Below, piece after piece: positions 17,960 through 26,953 of a stretch of DNA of 64,000 nt. The notes beneath the pieces were generated by a model. That model had not been told where the DNA came from and did not search any database. It saw nothing but the letters and a program-made list of their open reading frames with translations. Each line of letters starts with the position of its first letter. The first letter of the stretch is position 1. A program made the position numbers and the translations under genes. Source of the stretch: Nitrospira sp. MA-1 (lineage in GTDB: Bacteria > Nitrospirota > Nitrospiria > Nitrospirales > UBA8639); assembly GCA_032139905.1 (NCBI GenBank), contig JAQJDB010000004.1, positions 248,001 to 312,000 on the forward strand, read 5' to 3'.

Positions 17960-19360
17960 ATGAATAATCGGTGGGCTCCATTTTTTCTTGTTGCGGCTTT
18001 TCCTATCTTACCCTTGTGGGTTTACTTCTCTGATCAAGTCCTACAAGAATTAATTTCTGTTAGGATTCATCCAAACGCTCTCTGGTTAAGTTACTTCGTT
18101 GTCTGGCTGACTTTATTCGGAATGTCTGCCTTTCTTGTTTGCAGAAGTGCGCCTTTCCCAAAAAGAGATAGTTCCAATTTTATTTTTTGGGGATTCCTAA
18201 CTTTAATCTTTATTCCTCCCATTTTAGTTGGAATATGGGTTATTTCTAGTCCGCACATCCCTATAAGAATTTTTCTGCTCTTTTCTCTGACCAGTTTTTT
18301 CCCTCTTGCCTTTTTTCTGGTATGGGAGTTTTTTTTAAAAAACCTGGTTGTCGGAGAATCATGGGTTAACGTCATTGTTCTCCCGGTAAGCTCTGGACTG
18401 CTTACGCTCATTCTTTTTGAGGTTTTCTTTGGCAGTGGTTTACGGAAGCAAAATCTGGTTCAAAATATTTCAGCTATGAATAGTCCGGATCGGTCCTATT
18501 GGTATTATGCACGATATAGGGAAAATGGAATAGAAAGAGCAAATTCCTATGGGTTTGTAGGACCTGAGCCAAATTCTCAGATACCTGACGAGAGGGTTCT
18601 CCTTATTGGGGATTCCATTCCAGCTGCCGAGCGCCACCCTAGAAATTTTCCTACAATCTCCCAGGAAAAATTTAATAAAGAATTTCACCATGATGAAAAA
18701 CTTGAAATGATCAATGCCAGTATTGCCGCTTATAGCGTGGAACAGATATACCTGTTTTATTCAGAAAAACTTCGAGACCTTCCCCACAATTATTTAATCT
18801 TTAGCTTTTATCTGGATGATGTTAACCGAAACCTTCGTTACCGAAAAAATAATCGTTTGTATTCTCCGGATTGGGCTGAATGGCAGCAGGATGTTTATTG
18901 GCAATGTTATCTTTGTCAGCGTCTCTTGAGTCTCTGCAATGTGTCGGATCACCTTTTTCTTAATTATCGGAAACGAAGTTACGAAGAAGCCTTTCCAGAT
19001 GCGTTGAGGATTCTTGAGAAAACCCGCCTTCTGGCAAATTCACGCGGAGCCAAATTTGCCGTTTTAAATATCCCTCGTTTTACTTGGGAGGGAGTACTTC
19101 CGAATGTTGAAACGTATCAATATTTTGAGATGAATAAGGCTTTGGAACGGTGGTGTATAGCCAATGGGGTGCCTTGTTACGATACCCTGCCGTTGTTGAT
19201 TGGGAAAGAAATTTCCACCATTAGGAGGAGCAAGACAGACATTCATTTTACTTATATGGGGCACCAGATAGTGGGCCTTGGCCTCAAGGATTTCCTTGCT
19301 TCACTAATACGGTCTGGCACAAACACAAGGGGGCCTGGTGAGTTTGTATCGGCCATGTAG
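17960..19360 (+). CDS. Membrane-anchored SGNH/GDSL-type hydrolase
   Basis: A 466-residue protein. Residues 1-160 hold about five hydrophobic helices; residues 190-460 form an SGNH-type hydrolase with block I as L-I-G-D-S-I (Ser nucleophile) and block V as D-I-H-F-T-Y-M-G-H (Asp/His). Such proteins remove or transfer acyl groups on extracellular glycans or lipids, as in AlgJ/AlgX-like O-acetylation. The gene is clearly more AT-rich than both neighbours and uses many TTT, AAA and ATT codons, which suggests recent transfer. It is 50 bases downstream of ilvA with no functional link evident. The substrate cannot be told from the sequence. Confidence 0.7.
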   Translation: MNNRWAPFFLVAAFPILPLWVYFSDQVLQELISVRIHPNALWLSYFVVWLTLFGMSAFLVCRSAPFPKRDSSNFIFWGFLTLIFIPPILVGIWVISSPHIPIRIFLLFSLTSFFPLAFFLVWEFFLKNLVVGESWVNVIVLPVSSGLLTLILFEVFFGSGLRKQNLVQNISAMNSPDRSYWYYARYRENGIERANSYGFVGPEPNSQIPDERVLLIGDSIPAAERHPRNFPTISQEKFNKEFHHDEKLEMINASIAAYSVEQIYLFYSEKLRDLPHNYLIFSFYLDDVNRNLRYRKNNRLYSPDWAEWQQDVYWQCYLCQRLLSLCNVSDHLFLNYRKRSYEEAFPDALRILEKTRLLANSRGAKFAVLNIPRFTWEGVLPNVETYQYFEMNKALERWCIANGVPCYDTLPLLIGKEISTIRRSKTDIHFTYMGHQIVGLGLKDFLASLIRSGTNTRGPGEFVSAM

Positions 19361-19828
19361 ATGAGAAGCCGTCTTGCGTAGGAGTCGAGGCTTCGCCATT
19401 TCTACCTCCAGCAATACAAAGAGTCCCATCGTTGGATTACTTCCACCTTCCCACCCGTGGTGGGGGACGGAAAAAACGTGGACTGCAAAGAATGGAACCG
19501 TTCATTTTTCCAGGGTGATTATTGTCCAGCAGTTTTGCCGCAATTGGAAAGGCTTTCCGTCGTTTGGGTGGAGACTTCATTTAAGTTTTTGGACTCCCTC
19601 TTTGGTAGATATATGGCCGTAACCTTTCCGGGTAAGAAAGCCGTTGCTGGCGGTTATAAAAACGTTGACCCTGGGCTGGATGAAGTTGGATAGAAATCAT
19701 GGCCAATACGAGCAAGGGTGAACTCCAGCCCCGACAGCAATGATTCAACCATCCGAATGCACCAAGCTCCCTTTTCGCTCTCGTGCTGTGATACCTTGCC
19801 GTTCTCCCAGGGTTGTAGCACCAAGTCA
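19361..19828. other. No gene seen; convergent spacer
   Basis: About 470 bases between the SGNH hydrolase and the outer-membrane barrel, which converge. Frames of up to 98 codons occur on both strands, but they lack ribosome sites and recognisable protein. Confidence 0.4.
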
Positions 19829-21370
19829 TTAAAATCTGACTTCGGTTTGAATGTAGAAATAATTGGTATTTTGGGCCGGAGGATTTCCTGGCACGTTCGT
19901 TTGGTTTTTAATATAGGAACCTTTGAGAAAGTAGTCATAGCCGGCATCTATGCTGAGATTGGGCGAGGGATTCCACCGAACGCCTACCTCCAGATCCTGT
20001 CCCAACACGTTGCCCGCGGCGCCGGATGGATCCTGCAGGCCGGAATTGACCCACGCATCACGGGATTGGGCCAAATACCAGGCCCGGAACTTCAGGTCGA
20101 GTCGAAGGACGGGAAGTGGGTTGAGAATCAATCGAATGCCCGGGGAGCTGATATTGGAACGGTAGAATGGTCCAAACAGACTCGTGGGGGACAATTCATT
20201 GCGGCGCGCTCCAAATAGAGGATCAAAGGTCTGGCTCTCGTTCCCATTGGGATTCTTTGTGCCACTGGCGTAATCGTACATGGCCATAATCCGAGGTGCC
20301 CAGGGGAGCGCAAAGGTATACCCTAAGGACAAATGTTGGAAATAGGCAAAATGATCCTTGCTATCCAACGTGCCTATCTGCCAGGCGGTTTCCCCATCAT
20401 AATCAAATGATCCGATTTTGGGTGGCTGATAGAGTCTCAGTCCAAAAGTGGAATGCGCGCGCGCCACCTGGTCATCTTCAGCATTATTATTCCTCCCGAA
20501 ATAATACATGTGAATTCTGGACCAGGCGAGCTGGTGGGTTTCATATGAAAGTCCCCAGAAATAATTCCCGCTATTGGTAAATAAGCCCAGACGATTCGTG
20601 GTGTCGGCGGTTAACACCACTTCAGAAAAAAAAGTCCGGAATTGCCACTGACCTTCATTGGCGAGATTCCAGTGAATGCCGTCAAAGGCCTGTGAGGTAT
20701 TGCTAAAGCGACTGCGGGCAACGAGGCGACGTGCTCCGATATCCAGGTTGATGCGCCCGACATGAAGATCGGTGCGAAGTCCCGTCTGCCAAAAATTTGC
20801 CAATGTGTGCGCCACAAACAACTGCTGAACGTTTCCGGCACTGAACGTCGAGTTCCCCACCACATCGGTGGCGGAATCGACACCGGAGGTGGACCCTTGA
20901 AATTCCAGCTGAGCGCGGAAGGCCTTCCATCGTGCGCTGGCCCGGAAACGGGATCTGGTCGCCCATTGCCAGGTGCTTCCCTTCTGGTCCTTTTTAAACG
21001 GATAATCAAAGCCCTCGCGCCTCAGACGAGCGGTCATGCCGAGGTCCAACCATTTCGGCGCATTGAGGGCCGCAGACAGGTACCGGGTCCAATGTATTTC
21101 TGCGTCCTCCTGCAAGAGCACCTGATCGGGATATTCGTTCCAATTCCACTCCTGACCGTTTCGAATCCGTTCTTGGATATTTTGAGGAATTTTTTTGGCT
21201 CTTTCCCTGACTTCATCCAATTGCCAAAACAGAAACGGATCATCTATTGGAGGAGTTGGTTCTTTGTTGGGCTCTCCGCCATGCGAAAAGGGTGCAGCCA
21301 GCAGGATCCAAAACATGGAAAGAGCCATGACCTTTCCGGCATTCCTGCTGTGGGTGAACCATATCCGCAT
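19829..21370 (-). CDS. Outer-membrane beta-barrel of the alginate-export (AlgE-like) family
   Basis: A 513-residue protein with a signal peptide (cleavage near residue 31), a short helical region, then a beta-barrel of about 16-18 strands ending in aromatic F as expected for BAM substrates. The segment with A-Q-L-E-F-Q-G-S-T-S-G and the phrase R-R-L-V-A-R-S-R-F-S-N-T before the mid-barrel strands are typical of the alginate-export family. AlgE in Pseudomonas exports anionic polysaccharide; in nitrifiers such proteins occur without an alginate cluster, so the cargo here is unknown. It precedes a second barrel gene on the same strand (21474-22481), from which it may be transcribed. Confidence 0.8.
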   Translation of the reverse strand: MRIWFTHSRNAGKVMALSMFWILLAAPFSHGGEPNKEPTPPIDDPFLFWQLDEVRERAKKIPQNIQERIRNGQEWNWNEYPDQVLLQEDAEIHWTRYLSAALNAPKWLDLGMTARLRREGFDYPFKKDQKGSTWQWATRSRFRASARWKAFRAQLEFQGSTSGVDSATDVVGNSTFSAGNVQQLFVAHTLANFWQTGLRTDLHVGRINLDIGARRLVARSRFSNTSQAFDGIHWNLANEGQWQFRTFFSEVVLTADTTNRLGLFTNSGNYFWGLSYETHQLAWSRIHMYYFGRNNNAEDDQVARAHSTFGLRLYQPPKIGSFDYDGETAWQIGTLDSKDHFAYFQHLSLGYTFALPWAPRIMAMYDYASGTKNPNGNESQTFDPLFGARRNELSPTSLFGPFYRSNISSPGIRLILNPLPVLRLDLKFRAWYLAQSRDAWVNSGLQDPSGAAGNVLGQDLEVGVRWNPSPNLSIDAGYDYFLKGSYIKNQTNVPGNPPAQNTNYFYIQTEVRF

Positions 21371-21473
21371 GGAAGCTAAGCTATGTACGAAGCTCGGACT
21401 CAGGCTGGCTTAACATTTGTAATGTGCCGATTCCCTGGGTTGCTCGGAGGATCATGAATCTCGCTACGAAAAA

Positions 21474-22481
21474 TTAAAATGCCCATTTGGCGCCTATCCA
21501 GGTATTGAGGTTTTTTAACCCCTTCTCAAAACTTTCTTTTCGATGCGCTCCTTGAAAGCCACCCGTCAGTTGAAGAAGATCGTTTACCTGATATCGAACG
21601 GCAATATCCCCTTGCACCACATTTTCATGTTGTCCCTTGCGTTCATCCCCCTCAAGGCCTGTGGTCCATCCGTTAAATTCATAATGGAGCGCCATTTCCA
21701 GTCCAAACCGTTCCGTGATTTCCAGGTCCATCTCCCCGGTCACGAAATGATTAAAGTAAGACGTATCATCCTGTAATTCTGGCTGGTTCCGTCCATCTGA
21801 CAACCCCCGTTCATAATGGTAGCCCAGAGCCAACCCGATTTTCTGTGTGGGTTTCCATTCCACGTGTGTCCCGATAGTCCAAAACCGGGTATCCCGTTGT
21901 GTGAAGGGTTTGTCGTATTCCCGCAATCCATAGCGGCCATAGAGGATAATCCTGGCATCGTCCACACCGGGGATTTGTTGAGCAAGTCCTCCTGCCCAAT
22001 AATTGGTGGTGACCTCTTCCTTTTTTACTTTTGGTGTATTTCCGCCAGTCTCTTCAAGTGGCCGCACCTCATTTTTTCCTAAATACAGATCGGGTCCGAA
22101 AAAATAGCGCATGAGGAGGTGTGTGGAGGAGGTCAGGTTATGGGAGACCTCCACACTCAGGGATCCGTGATTAAATTGAGTATTGTTCGTAAATAAAAAT
22201 CCTTGTCCGCGGACACCCAATTGGGTAGATCGACCCATTATCGGGAAGGACTTCGTAATATGAGCCATGGGTTCATACACCACATCGTCCCCTTGGTTAG
22301 CAAGAAGGCTATCAATAACCGGTTGAGTAGGGTCCTGGCTTCGGCTCAGCCTCCGGGTTGCCGAGAACAGGGCGGCATCGTCGGTATAATAGACATTGCT
22401 CTCGCCCGTGACCTTCCACTCGGCAAACGTCGTGGGCGCAAAGAATAGAATGAGAATGACAAGAGATAAAAAGACCGGCAT
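21474..22481 (-). CDS. Outer-membrane beta-barrel protein, family not recognised
   Basis: A 335-residue protein from the ATG at 22481, which places a signal peptide (cleavage after T-T-F-A) at the N-terminus; an ATG at 22538 would add 19 residues. The mature part is a run of amphipathic strands separated by charged turns, ending W-I-G-A-K-W-A-F with a C-terminal Phe, the signature of an outer-membrane barrel of roughly 14 strands. It is followed 103 bases later by the AlgE-like barrel on the same strand, so the two may form an operon. Cargo unknown. Confidence 0.7.
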   Translation of the reverse strand: MPVFLSLVILILFFAPTTFAEWKVTGESNVYYTDDAALFSATRRLSRSQDPTQPVIDSLLANQGDDVVYEPMAHITKSFPIMGRSTQLGVRGQGFLFTNNTQFNHGSLSVEVSHNLTSSTHLLMRYFFGPDLYLGKNEVRPLEETGGNTPKVKKEEVTTNYWAGGLAQQIPGVDDARIILYGRYGLREYDKPFTQRDTRFWTIGTHVEWKPTQKIGLALGYHYERGLSDGRNQPELQDDTSYFNHFVTGEMDLEITERFGLEMALHYEFNGWTTGLEGDERKGQHENVVQGDIAVRYQVNDLLQLTGGFQGAHRKESFEKGLKNLNTWIGAKWAF

Positions 22482-22538
22482 GTAAGCAGTCTCACCAGGG
22501 TCGGTTAGTCTCAAGAGCATAGGTTGTGGGATTCTCAT

Positions 22539-23288
22539 TTGTCCGCGGATATCTATCTTTTTTACATCATATCTGCGTGTCTGTGGCAGGTAACTATCTA
22601 AAAACCCACACAGATAGATTCTCGAAACTCAATGTCGGGAATGACTACTGTGGAGGGGTTCCCTTTTGCACGTGTTGGGAATGTTCTGGGTGGAAAGATT
22701 TCCGATTTAACCTTTCAGGAATAACGAGGTTGAAGGTGCACGGTGTGCACGAAAAAAATAAAAAGTGGGGGCTCACTTTCAAAATTTTTCGTAGGCTCAC
22801 CCTTCTTTAGACATAGTCGGTTTATGGTGACCTGTTTGCCGTTCAGGCCCAACATGCCCCCGGTCGCAGAAGATTGGGACAGGCGACATGTTCTTTAAGG
22901 TATACATCCATAATGATGCAAGCACCAGCCCACCCCTCCTCCGCCTTCCTTGAGGAGGTACATAGGATCTGAAGGTCGCGAGTCGAAAAGGGCGAGAAGT
23001 GTCTGCTATAGTTTTGCGCCGCGAAACCAATCGAGTGCAGATTGATGTTCTCCCGGCAGAATTAGCCGACTCACAAGGGAGGGTATCGAGCTCAATGAAG
23101 CGAGAAAATTCAATAGTCAATGTGGCTTTCACCAAACAGAGGGCTGAAATTGCTCACAGATTTGAGTTCATCGCACTGAGTCTTCGACATGCCATGATAT
23201 CTGTTCCTGGGAAGACCGCTCTGTGAGAAATATACTGAATCTGAAATTCTGGAATGCGATGAATATTGTAAAAGAAAGGGTATTCTTC
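22539..23288. other. No gene seen; divergent spacer of 750 bases
   Basis: This spacer separates the outer-membrane barrel genes (minus) from the DUF4136 lipoprotein (plus). Several overlapping short frames occur around 22800-23226 on both strands without ribosome sites. The promoters for both directions should be here, but I cannot place them with confidence. Confidence 0.35.
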
Positions 23289-23837
23289 ATGCGATGTTTC
23301 ATGGGGCTTTTCGTTTTGTTGTCATTGCCGGTCTCCTTCGGGTGCTCCAGTATTTCTGTAAGTTCTGATTATAGGGAGTCCACGGACTTTAGTAAGCTGA
23401 AGACATTTTCATGGATGCTGAAAACGCCAGAAGGGGAGATTGATCTTGGTGGGGCCAATCAAATGGCCCGGCAAAGGATTGAGAGTGCGATCGCAGCCGA
23501 ACTGGCGAACAAGGGATACATCGAAATAGTCGCTGGAAATTCAGATTTCCATGTGACCTATTATGTTGGTAGAGAAGAGCGCATTCAGGTCCAATCTATG
23601 GGAGGTCCACTAATGAGGCCTTACTGGGGAATGGGTATGGGCTATACAGAAGTTTACCAATACGAGGAAGGGACGCTCATCATCGATCTTCTTGATGCGA
23701 AGGCGCCGCAGCATATCATCTGGCGCGGGGTTGCTAAAGGCGTGGTGGATTGGAAGGGAACCACAGGAGGGCAAACCGGGCTGATCAATGAGGCAGTCCA
23801 GAAAGTTTTGGCACAATTCCCTCCAAAACCTTCCTGA
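23289..23837 (+). CDS. DUF4136-family lipoprotein
   Basis: A 182-residue lipoprotein: signal peptide with lipobox-like L-P-V-S-F-G-C, then a mature domain with the pattern D-Y-R-E-S-T-D-F-S-K-L-K-T-F-S-W typical of DUF4136, conserved alternate strands, and R-I-E-S-A-I-A-A-E-L-A-N-K-G-Y. The domain is periplasmic and of unknown role. The ATG at 23289 is chosen because AGAAAGGG lies eight bases upstream and the signal peptide begins there. Upstream in-frame starts at 23223 and 23259 would place extra residues before the signal. Confidence 0.8.
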   Translation: MRCFMGLFVLLSLPVSFGCSSISVSSDYRESTDFSKLKTFSWMLKTPEGEIDLGGANQMARQRIESAIAAELANKGYIEIVAGNSDFHVTYYVGREERIQVQSMGGPLMRPYWGMGMGYTEVYQYEEGTLIIDLLDAKAPQHIIWRGVAKGVVDWKGTTGGQTGLINEAVQKVLAQFPPKPS

Positions 23838-23984
23838 TGAGTCACATCCAGCTTGGTGGAGTTTGATTGCCAGCGGGAACTTTTAGTGACTCTTTTCCAT
23901 CATACGAGATATTGCCTCAGGGAGTGTTGAATAATAATGATTTCCAAGGGCATATTGACCCACAGGCACGTGGCCTATCAGAGG

Positions 23985-24125
23985 CCTCGGGGCGGTTCAA
24001 AAAAGTTCGTCCAGCAAGGCCGCAGTCATTTTTGCGCGCAGAGCGTACTTCCAGTACGTGAGCACGGAAACATGGCAAGAACGCCGCTGGCGGATTTTTT
24101 CAACAGTCCCCCTCAAGCAACCGGA
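23985..24125. repeat. Putative intergenic repeat with imperfect terminal inverted repeats
   Basis: The left end (gcggttcaaaaaagttcgtc, starting near 23991) and the right end (reading tgttgaaaaaatccgccagc on the other strand, near 24110) form an imperfect inverted repeat around a core of about 90 bases. No transposase is inside. The sequence type resembles small dispersed, non-autonomous elements. A second copy is not present in this window. Confidence 0.45.
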
Positions 24126-24298
24126 CAGCCCTTTCCTTTGCATGGGGATGAAAGTCAGCGCCGGGCATGAAGGGGATGCGGTCGTTTTCGGTTTGGAAGC
24201 AGACCCGCAATATAGCAGGAAAGCTTCACTAAATCTTTCTGATTATGATAGTATTTTCTTCGTTTCTAAGAAACATTTTATTTACAGAGGAGGATAAC

Positions 24299-24553
24299 AT
24301 GGAAGCTGTCATTGGTGGTGTGGTGGTCGGAGCTGTCGTTGCAGTGGCGGTCCCCTCAATTGCATCTGGAATAGGTTCGGTGCTGCGCCCCCTCGCTAAA
24401 GGAATGATTAAAGGAGGCCTTGTGGCCTACGCCGCTGTTTCAGAAATGGTTTCTGAAACCGGGGAACAATTCAATGACATGATTGCTGAGGCAAAATCGG
24501 AAATCGGGAACAACGATAAAAAAATGACCAGGACTAAATCCCAGCGTGCTTGA
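24299..24553 (+). CDS. Orphan DUF5132-type small membrane protein
   Basis: An 84-residue protein starting at the ATG at 24299 behind a strong AGAGGAGG site. It has an N-terminal membrane helix rich in G/V/A (residues 3-22), a P-S-I-A-S-G-I break, an R-P-L-A-K-G segment, and a C-terminal amphipathic helix with G-E-Q-F-N-D-M-I-A-E-A-K-S-E and a basic tail. It is nearly the same protein as that at 43405-43644 and related to those at 39575 and 39299, which surround a P-type ATPase. Here it stands alone, with no metal ATPase nearby. Confidence 0.8.
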   Translation: MEAVIGGVVVGAVVAVAVPSIASGIGSVLRPLAKGMIKGGLVAYAAVSEMVSETGEQFNDMIAEAKSEIGNNDKKMTRTKSQRA

Positions 24554-25004
24554 CCACAGACATAGCCCTATTTTTTCAGACAATAGCACCCGAAGCTTCC
24601 GGAAATTTCATTCAGGAAGCAGAGGGGCTGTTGCCAAGATTAAAATGGGGTCTGGAGTAGTTTTGGTGGCAGTTGCCTGGTGGTCGGTTCTGATCCATAG
24701 GGCATCCTGCCAGAAATTTCTCAAGGCTTTGATAATGCCCCCCGACAAATTTTCCATTGGTCATGACTGGCACTGGTTAGGTCGGTAACTTTAAGATTCG
24801 TCCGGCATGAAGAACTGCACTGGCACAGGGAGTCAAACTTTCATATTTCCCTCAGTAGACAAGCGGGTTCCTTTAATGACAGGTTTTCCACCTGAAATTT
24901 AGGATCGACAACAATCCGTTCTTTCCAATTCCTCGTTCACCTGGCAATTGTGGATCATACGGAAATTAAGGATCGAGTCCTTCGAGGTTACTCTCCCGAC
25001 AAAT
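24554..25004. other. No gene seen
   Basis: This is the first part of a 966-base stretch without genes after the orphan DUF5132 gene. No supported frame, hairpin or RNA motif was found here. Confidence 0.4.
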
Positions 25005-25215
25005 CCTAGAAGGCTCCGTGCCTCTGCTTCTCATCCTGAGAGAAACGAAGGAACTGAGTCCAGCTCAACCAGGCCATGGCTCGGCCAGATGCTTCGCGCG
25101 CCTGCCCTGAGCGGAGTCGAAGGGGCTCAGCATGACATTTCTGTTGAGGTTGTCTCCCTCCTGATTTTCTTGTCATCCTCAACCGTGTATGGACCCCATC
25201 AGGATTCATCTGCTC
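25005..25215. repeat. Dispersed intergenic repeat of the 'CATCCTGAG...CGAAGG' type
   Basis: The stretch holds 'tcatcctgagagaaacgaag' and then 'ccctgagcggagtcgaaggg' followed by 'ctcagcatgaca'. This is the wording of a well-known class of intergenic repeats found scattered in many bacterial genomes, which yields spurious short frames with L-R-S-G-Q-A or L-S-G-V-E-G. The 'ccctgagcggagtcgaaggg' unit is partly palindromic. Confidence 0.55.
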
Positions 25216-25519
25216 AGAATGGTGAGCGCTGTGGGGCGTAGAACCCTGTATTTTGTATGATCCGCAATGGCTCCAAAAGTTTCCCCACCAAAGAGTGCCC
25301 AGGCAGGATATTCTTATTCATGTTCCATTCGTTCAATTTGCTGGGTGGTTTCAGAAATCTCCTGAAGCCGTTGGTAGTTGTATCTTATTGGGGAAAAGCA
25401 CGGTTTTCCTTTCTTTATGAATTCGTTCCTTCCCAATTTAAAGCCCTTTGGTTCTCATGGCAGGCCAGATGCAGCTGTCAGTTTAAAGAAGGATGGCTTT
25501 TGGGGAATTCACGGAATAT
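25216..25519. other. No gene seen
   Basis: This is the end of the gene-poor stretch before the converging lipoprotein operon. A 90-codon frame on the plus strand lacks a ribosome site and recognisable protein. Confidence 0.4.
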
Positions 25520-26101
25520 TTATGACTGAAGAGGAATGGATATAGAGATCTTTCGGGATTCCGGCCCACCTGTTACGCAACGCGGGCCATCCTGGTAGCG
25601 AATGGCAATCCCTGTGAGTGATCTCACGGTAGTGTCATACATCATGGGCGTGCCCATGCCATAGGGTGAATACCCGAATCCACCAATCGTGTATCCGGTC
25701 GTACCGTATCCACCGTATCCAACCATACCGTATGAAGAATAGCCCCACCCTGGGTAGCTATAGTTATACGCATAGCCTCCGTAGGCAGGAGTCGCAACGG
25801 TTCGCTTGGTCCCTCGATGGAGCACCACGCCGTCGGCCCCCAAATCAGCGGCTTTTTTGAGAATCGCGCCTTCCTCGTCTTCATAGCTCACCGCTGAATC
25901 CATGACACTCAATTGAGCAATGGCGATATGGGGACATTTTGGTTCTAGGGCCATCACTTCCACATCTAGGACTGATTTTTTGGGTGGAAAGGTTTGGCTG
26001 GTAAATCGAATCGTATCCACTGACGTGCACCCGGTCATAATGAACCATATCCCCGTCAGGCCTATGAGAAGAAATAAGGTCGGTCGTTTCACACAATCCA
26101 T
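25520..26101 (-). CDS. Lipoprotein with Gly/Tyr-rich segment
   Basis: A 193-residue lipoprotein with a lipobox cysteine near residue 25 (F-I-M-T-G-C). The N-terminal half has a small alpha/beta domain with the phrase E-G-A-I-L-K-K-A-A-D-L-G-A-D-G-V-V, like the domain in outer-membrane stress lipoproteins that carry A-x-x-x-G-A-D-A-V. It is followed by a Gly/Tyr/Pro-rich low-complexity run (about residues 105-150) and a short C-terminal part. The start ATG follows AAGGAG by seven bases. It lies 15 bases downstream of the coiled-coil protein gene and probably forms an operon with it. Function unknown. Confidence 0.7.
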   Translation of the reverse strand: MDCVKRPTLFLLIGLTGIWFIMTGCTSVDTIRFTSQTFPPKKSVLDVEVMALEPKCPHIAIAQLSVMDSAVSYEDEEGAILKKAADLGADGVVLHRGTKRTVATPAYGGYAYNYSYPGWGYSSYGMVGYGGYGTTGYTIGGFGYSPYGMGTPMMYDTTVRSLTGIAIRYQDGPRCVTGGPESRKISISIPLQS

Positions 26102-26116
26102 TGTTGGCTCCTTACC

Positions 26117-26599
26117 TTATCGCAAGTATTGTTCAATCAATTTCACTTCGGTTTCTATGCGCAACACTTCGATACCGGCCCGCTGTTGTCGATAATCGTT
26201 CATCCTCTCTTTGAATTCTTTAAGTCGGTCAAGCCAGGCTTGTAAGGCTTCTGGTTTTTCCTCGGGATGGTCCTGGACCTTCCGCAAGATTTCCTCCGTG
26301 AATTTCAATCCGTCGCGTTGCACCTTCCATTGTTCTTGATGCAGTTCCCACCCTCTCAGGTCAAGACTCCGGACTTCTTGAATGAGAGGATCCTTGGAAT
26401 CAGGAACCTCATGTAAAAACTGTATTCGATCCGAAATCTTTTTAATGTTAATGGTTAATTCCGCAATTTGGCGTTCGATATCGCTGAGGATGGCTGGCAA
26501 AGGGTGAATTTCCTCATTTGCGGCCATGGAGGTTCCTATGATTCCCATGGTGAAGGTCAGCACCAGTGCGAAAATGTTCGTCATGCGTGACATGCTCAT
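26117..26599 (-). CDS. Periplasmic coiled-coil protein
   Basis: A 160-residue protein with a signal peptide (cleavage at S-M-A-A near residue 27) and a mature part that is almost wholly helical with heptad patterns and many E, K, Q and R residues, suggesting a periplasmic coiled coil. I do not recognise the family. It is the first gene of a probable two-gene operon with the lipoprotein at 25520-26101. A GAAAGG site precedes the ATG pair at the start. Confidence 0.65.
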   Translation of the reverse strand: MSMSRMTNIFALVLTFTMGIIGTSMAANEEIHPLPAILSDIERQIAELTINIKKISDRIQFLHEVPDSKDPLIQEVRSLDLRGWELHQEQWKVQRDGLKFTEEILRKVQDHPEEKPEALQAWLDRLKEFKERMNDYRQQRAGIEVLRIETEVKLIEQYLR

Positions 26600-26953
26600 A
26601 GCCTAGGCCTTTCTTTGGTAATCCAAGTTGGGTGCGAAAAAAATGAAAATTCTGGAATACTGGTTTGTTTTTCTGGCAAGGGGGTTGCGGAAAGCACATC
26701 GCAAACTGAGGGTTAAATTGGCATCCTCGTTATCATTTCATGCTGGCAACCTTCGGAACTAAGCGCCATTTCACCATAAACCCTTCTGACCTCGCAATGA
26801 AAGATTCCACCCATCAGGATTCTTTTGGAAGGATCTCAGCCTTGGAGATTTCGTCCAATAGCGTGGGTGGCCAAGTCTAGATAACACGTATGGCAGATAT
26901 CCGACATCCTCAGACATCTTGTGGAGCGTCTACAATGAATGAACCGTGGTGGC
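26600..26953. other. No gene seen
   Basis: A 354-base spacer between the nickel permease gene (ending at 26954) and the coiled-coil protein gene, both on the minus strand. It should hold the terminator of the second... downstream of the permease no T-rich stem is evident, and no gene is supported. Confidence 0.35.

Noticed and set aside
22797-23226. Overlapping frames of 112 (minus) and 75 (plus) codons before the DUF4136 gene
   Set aside because: The two overlap each other antisense, lack ribosome sites and do not resemble any protein.
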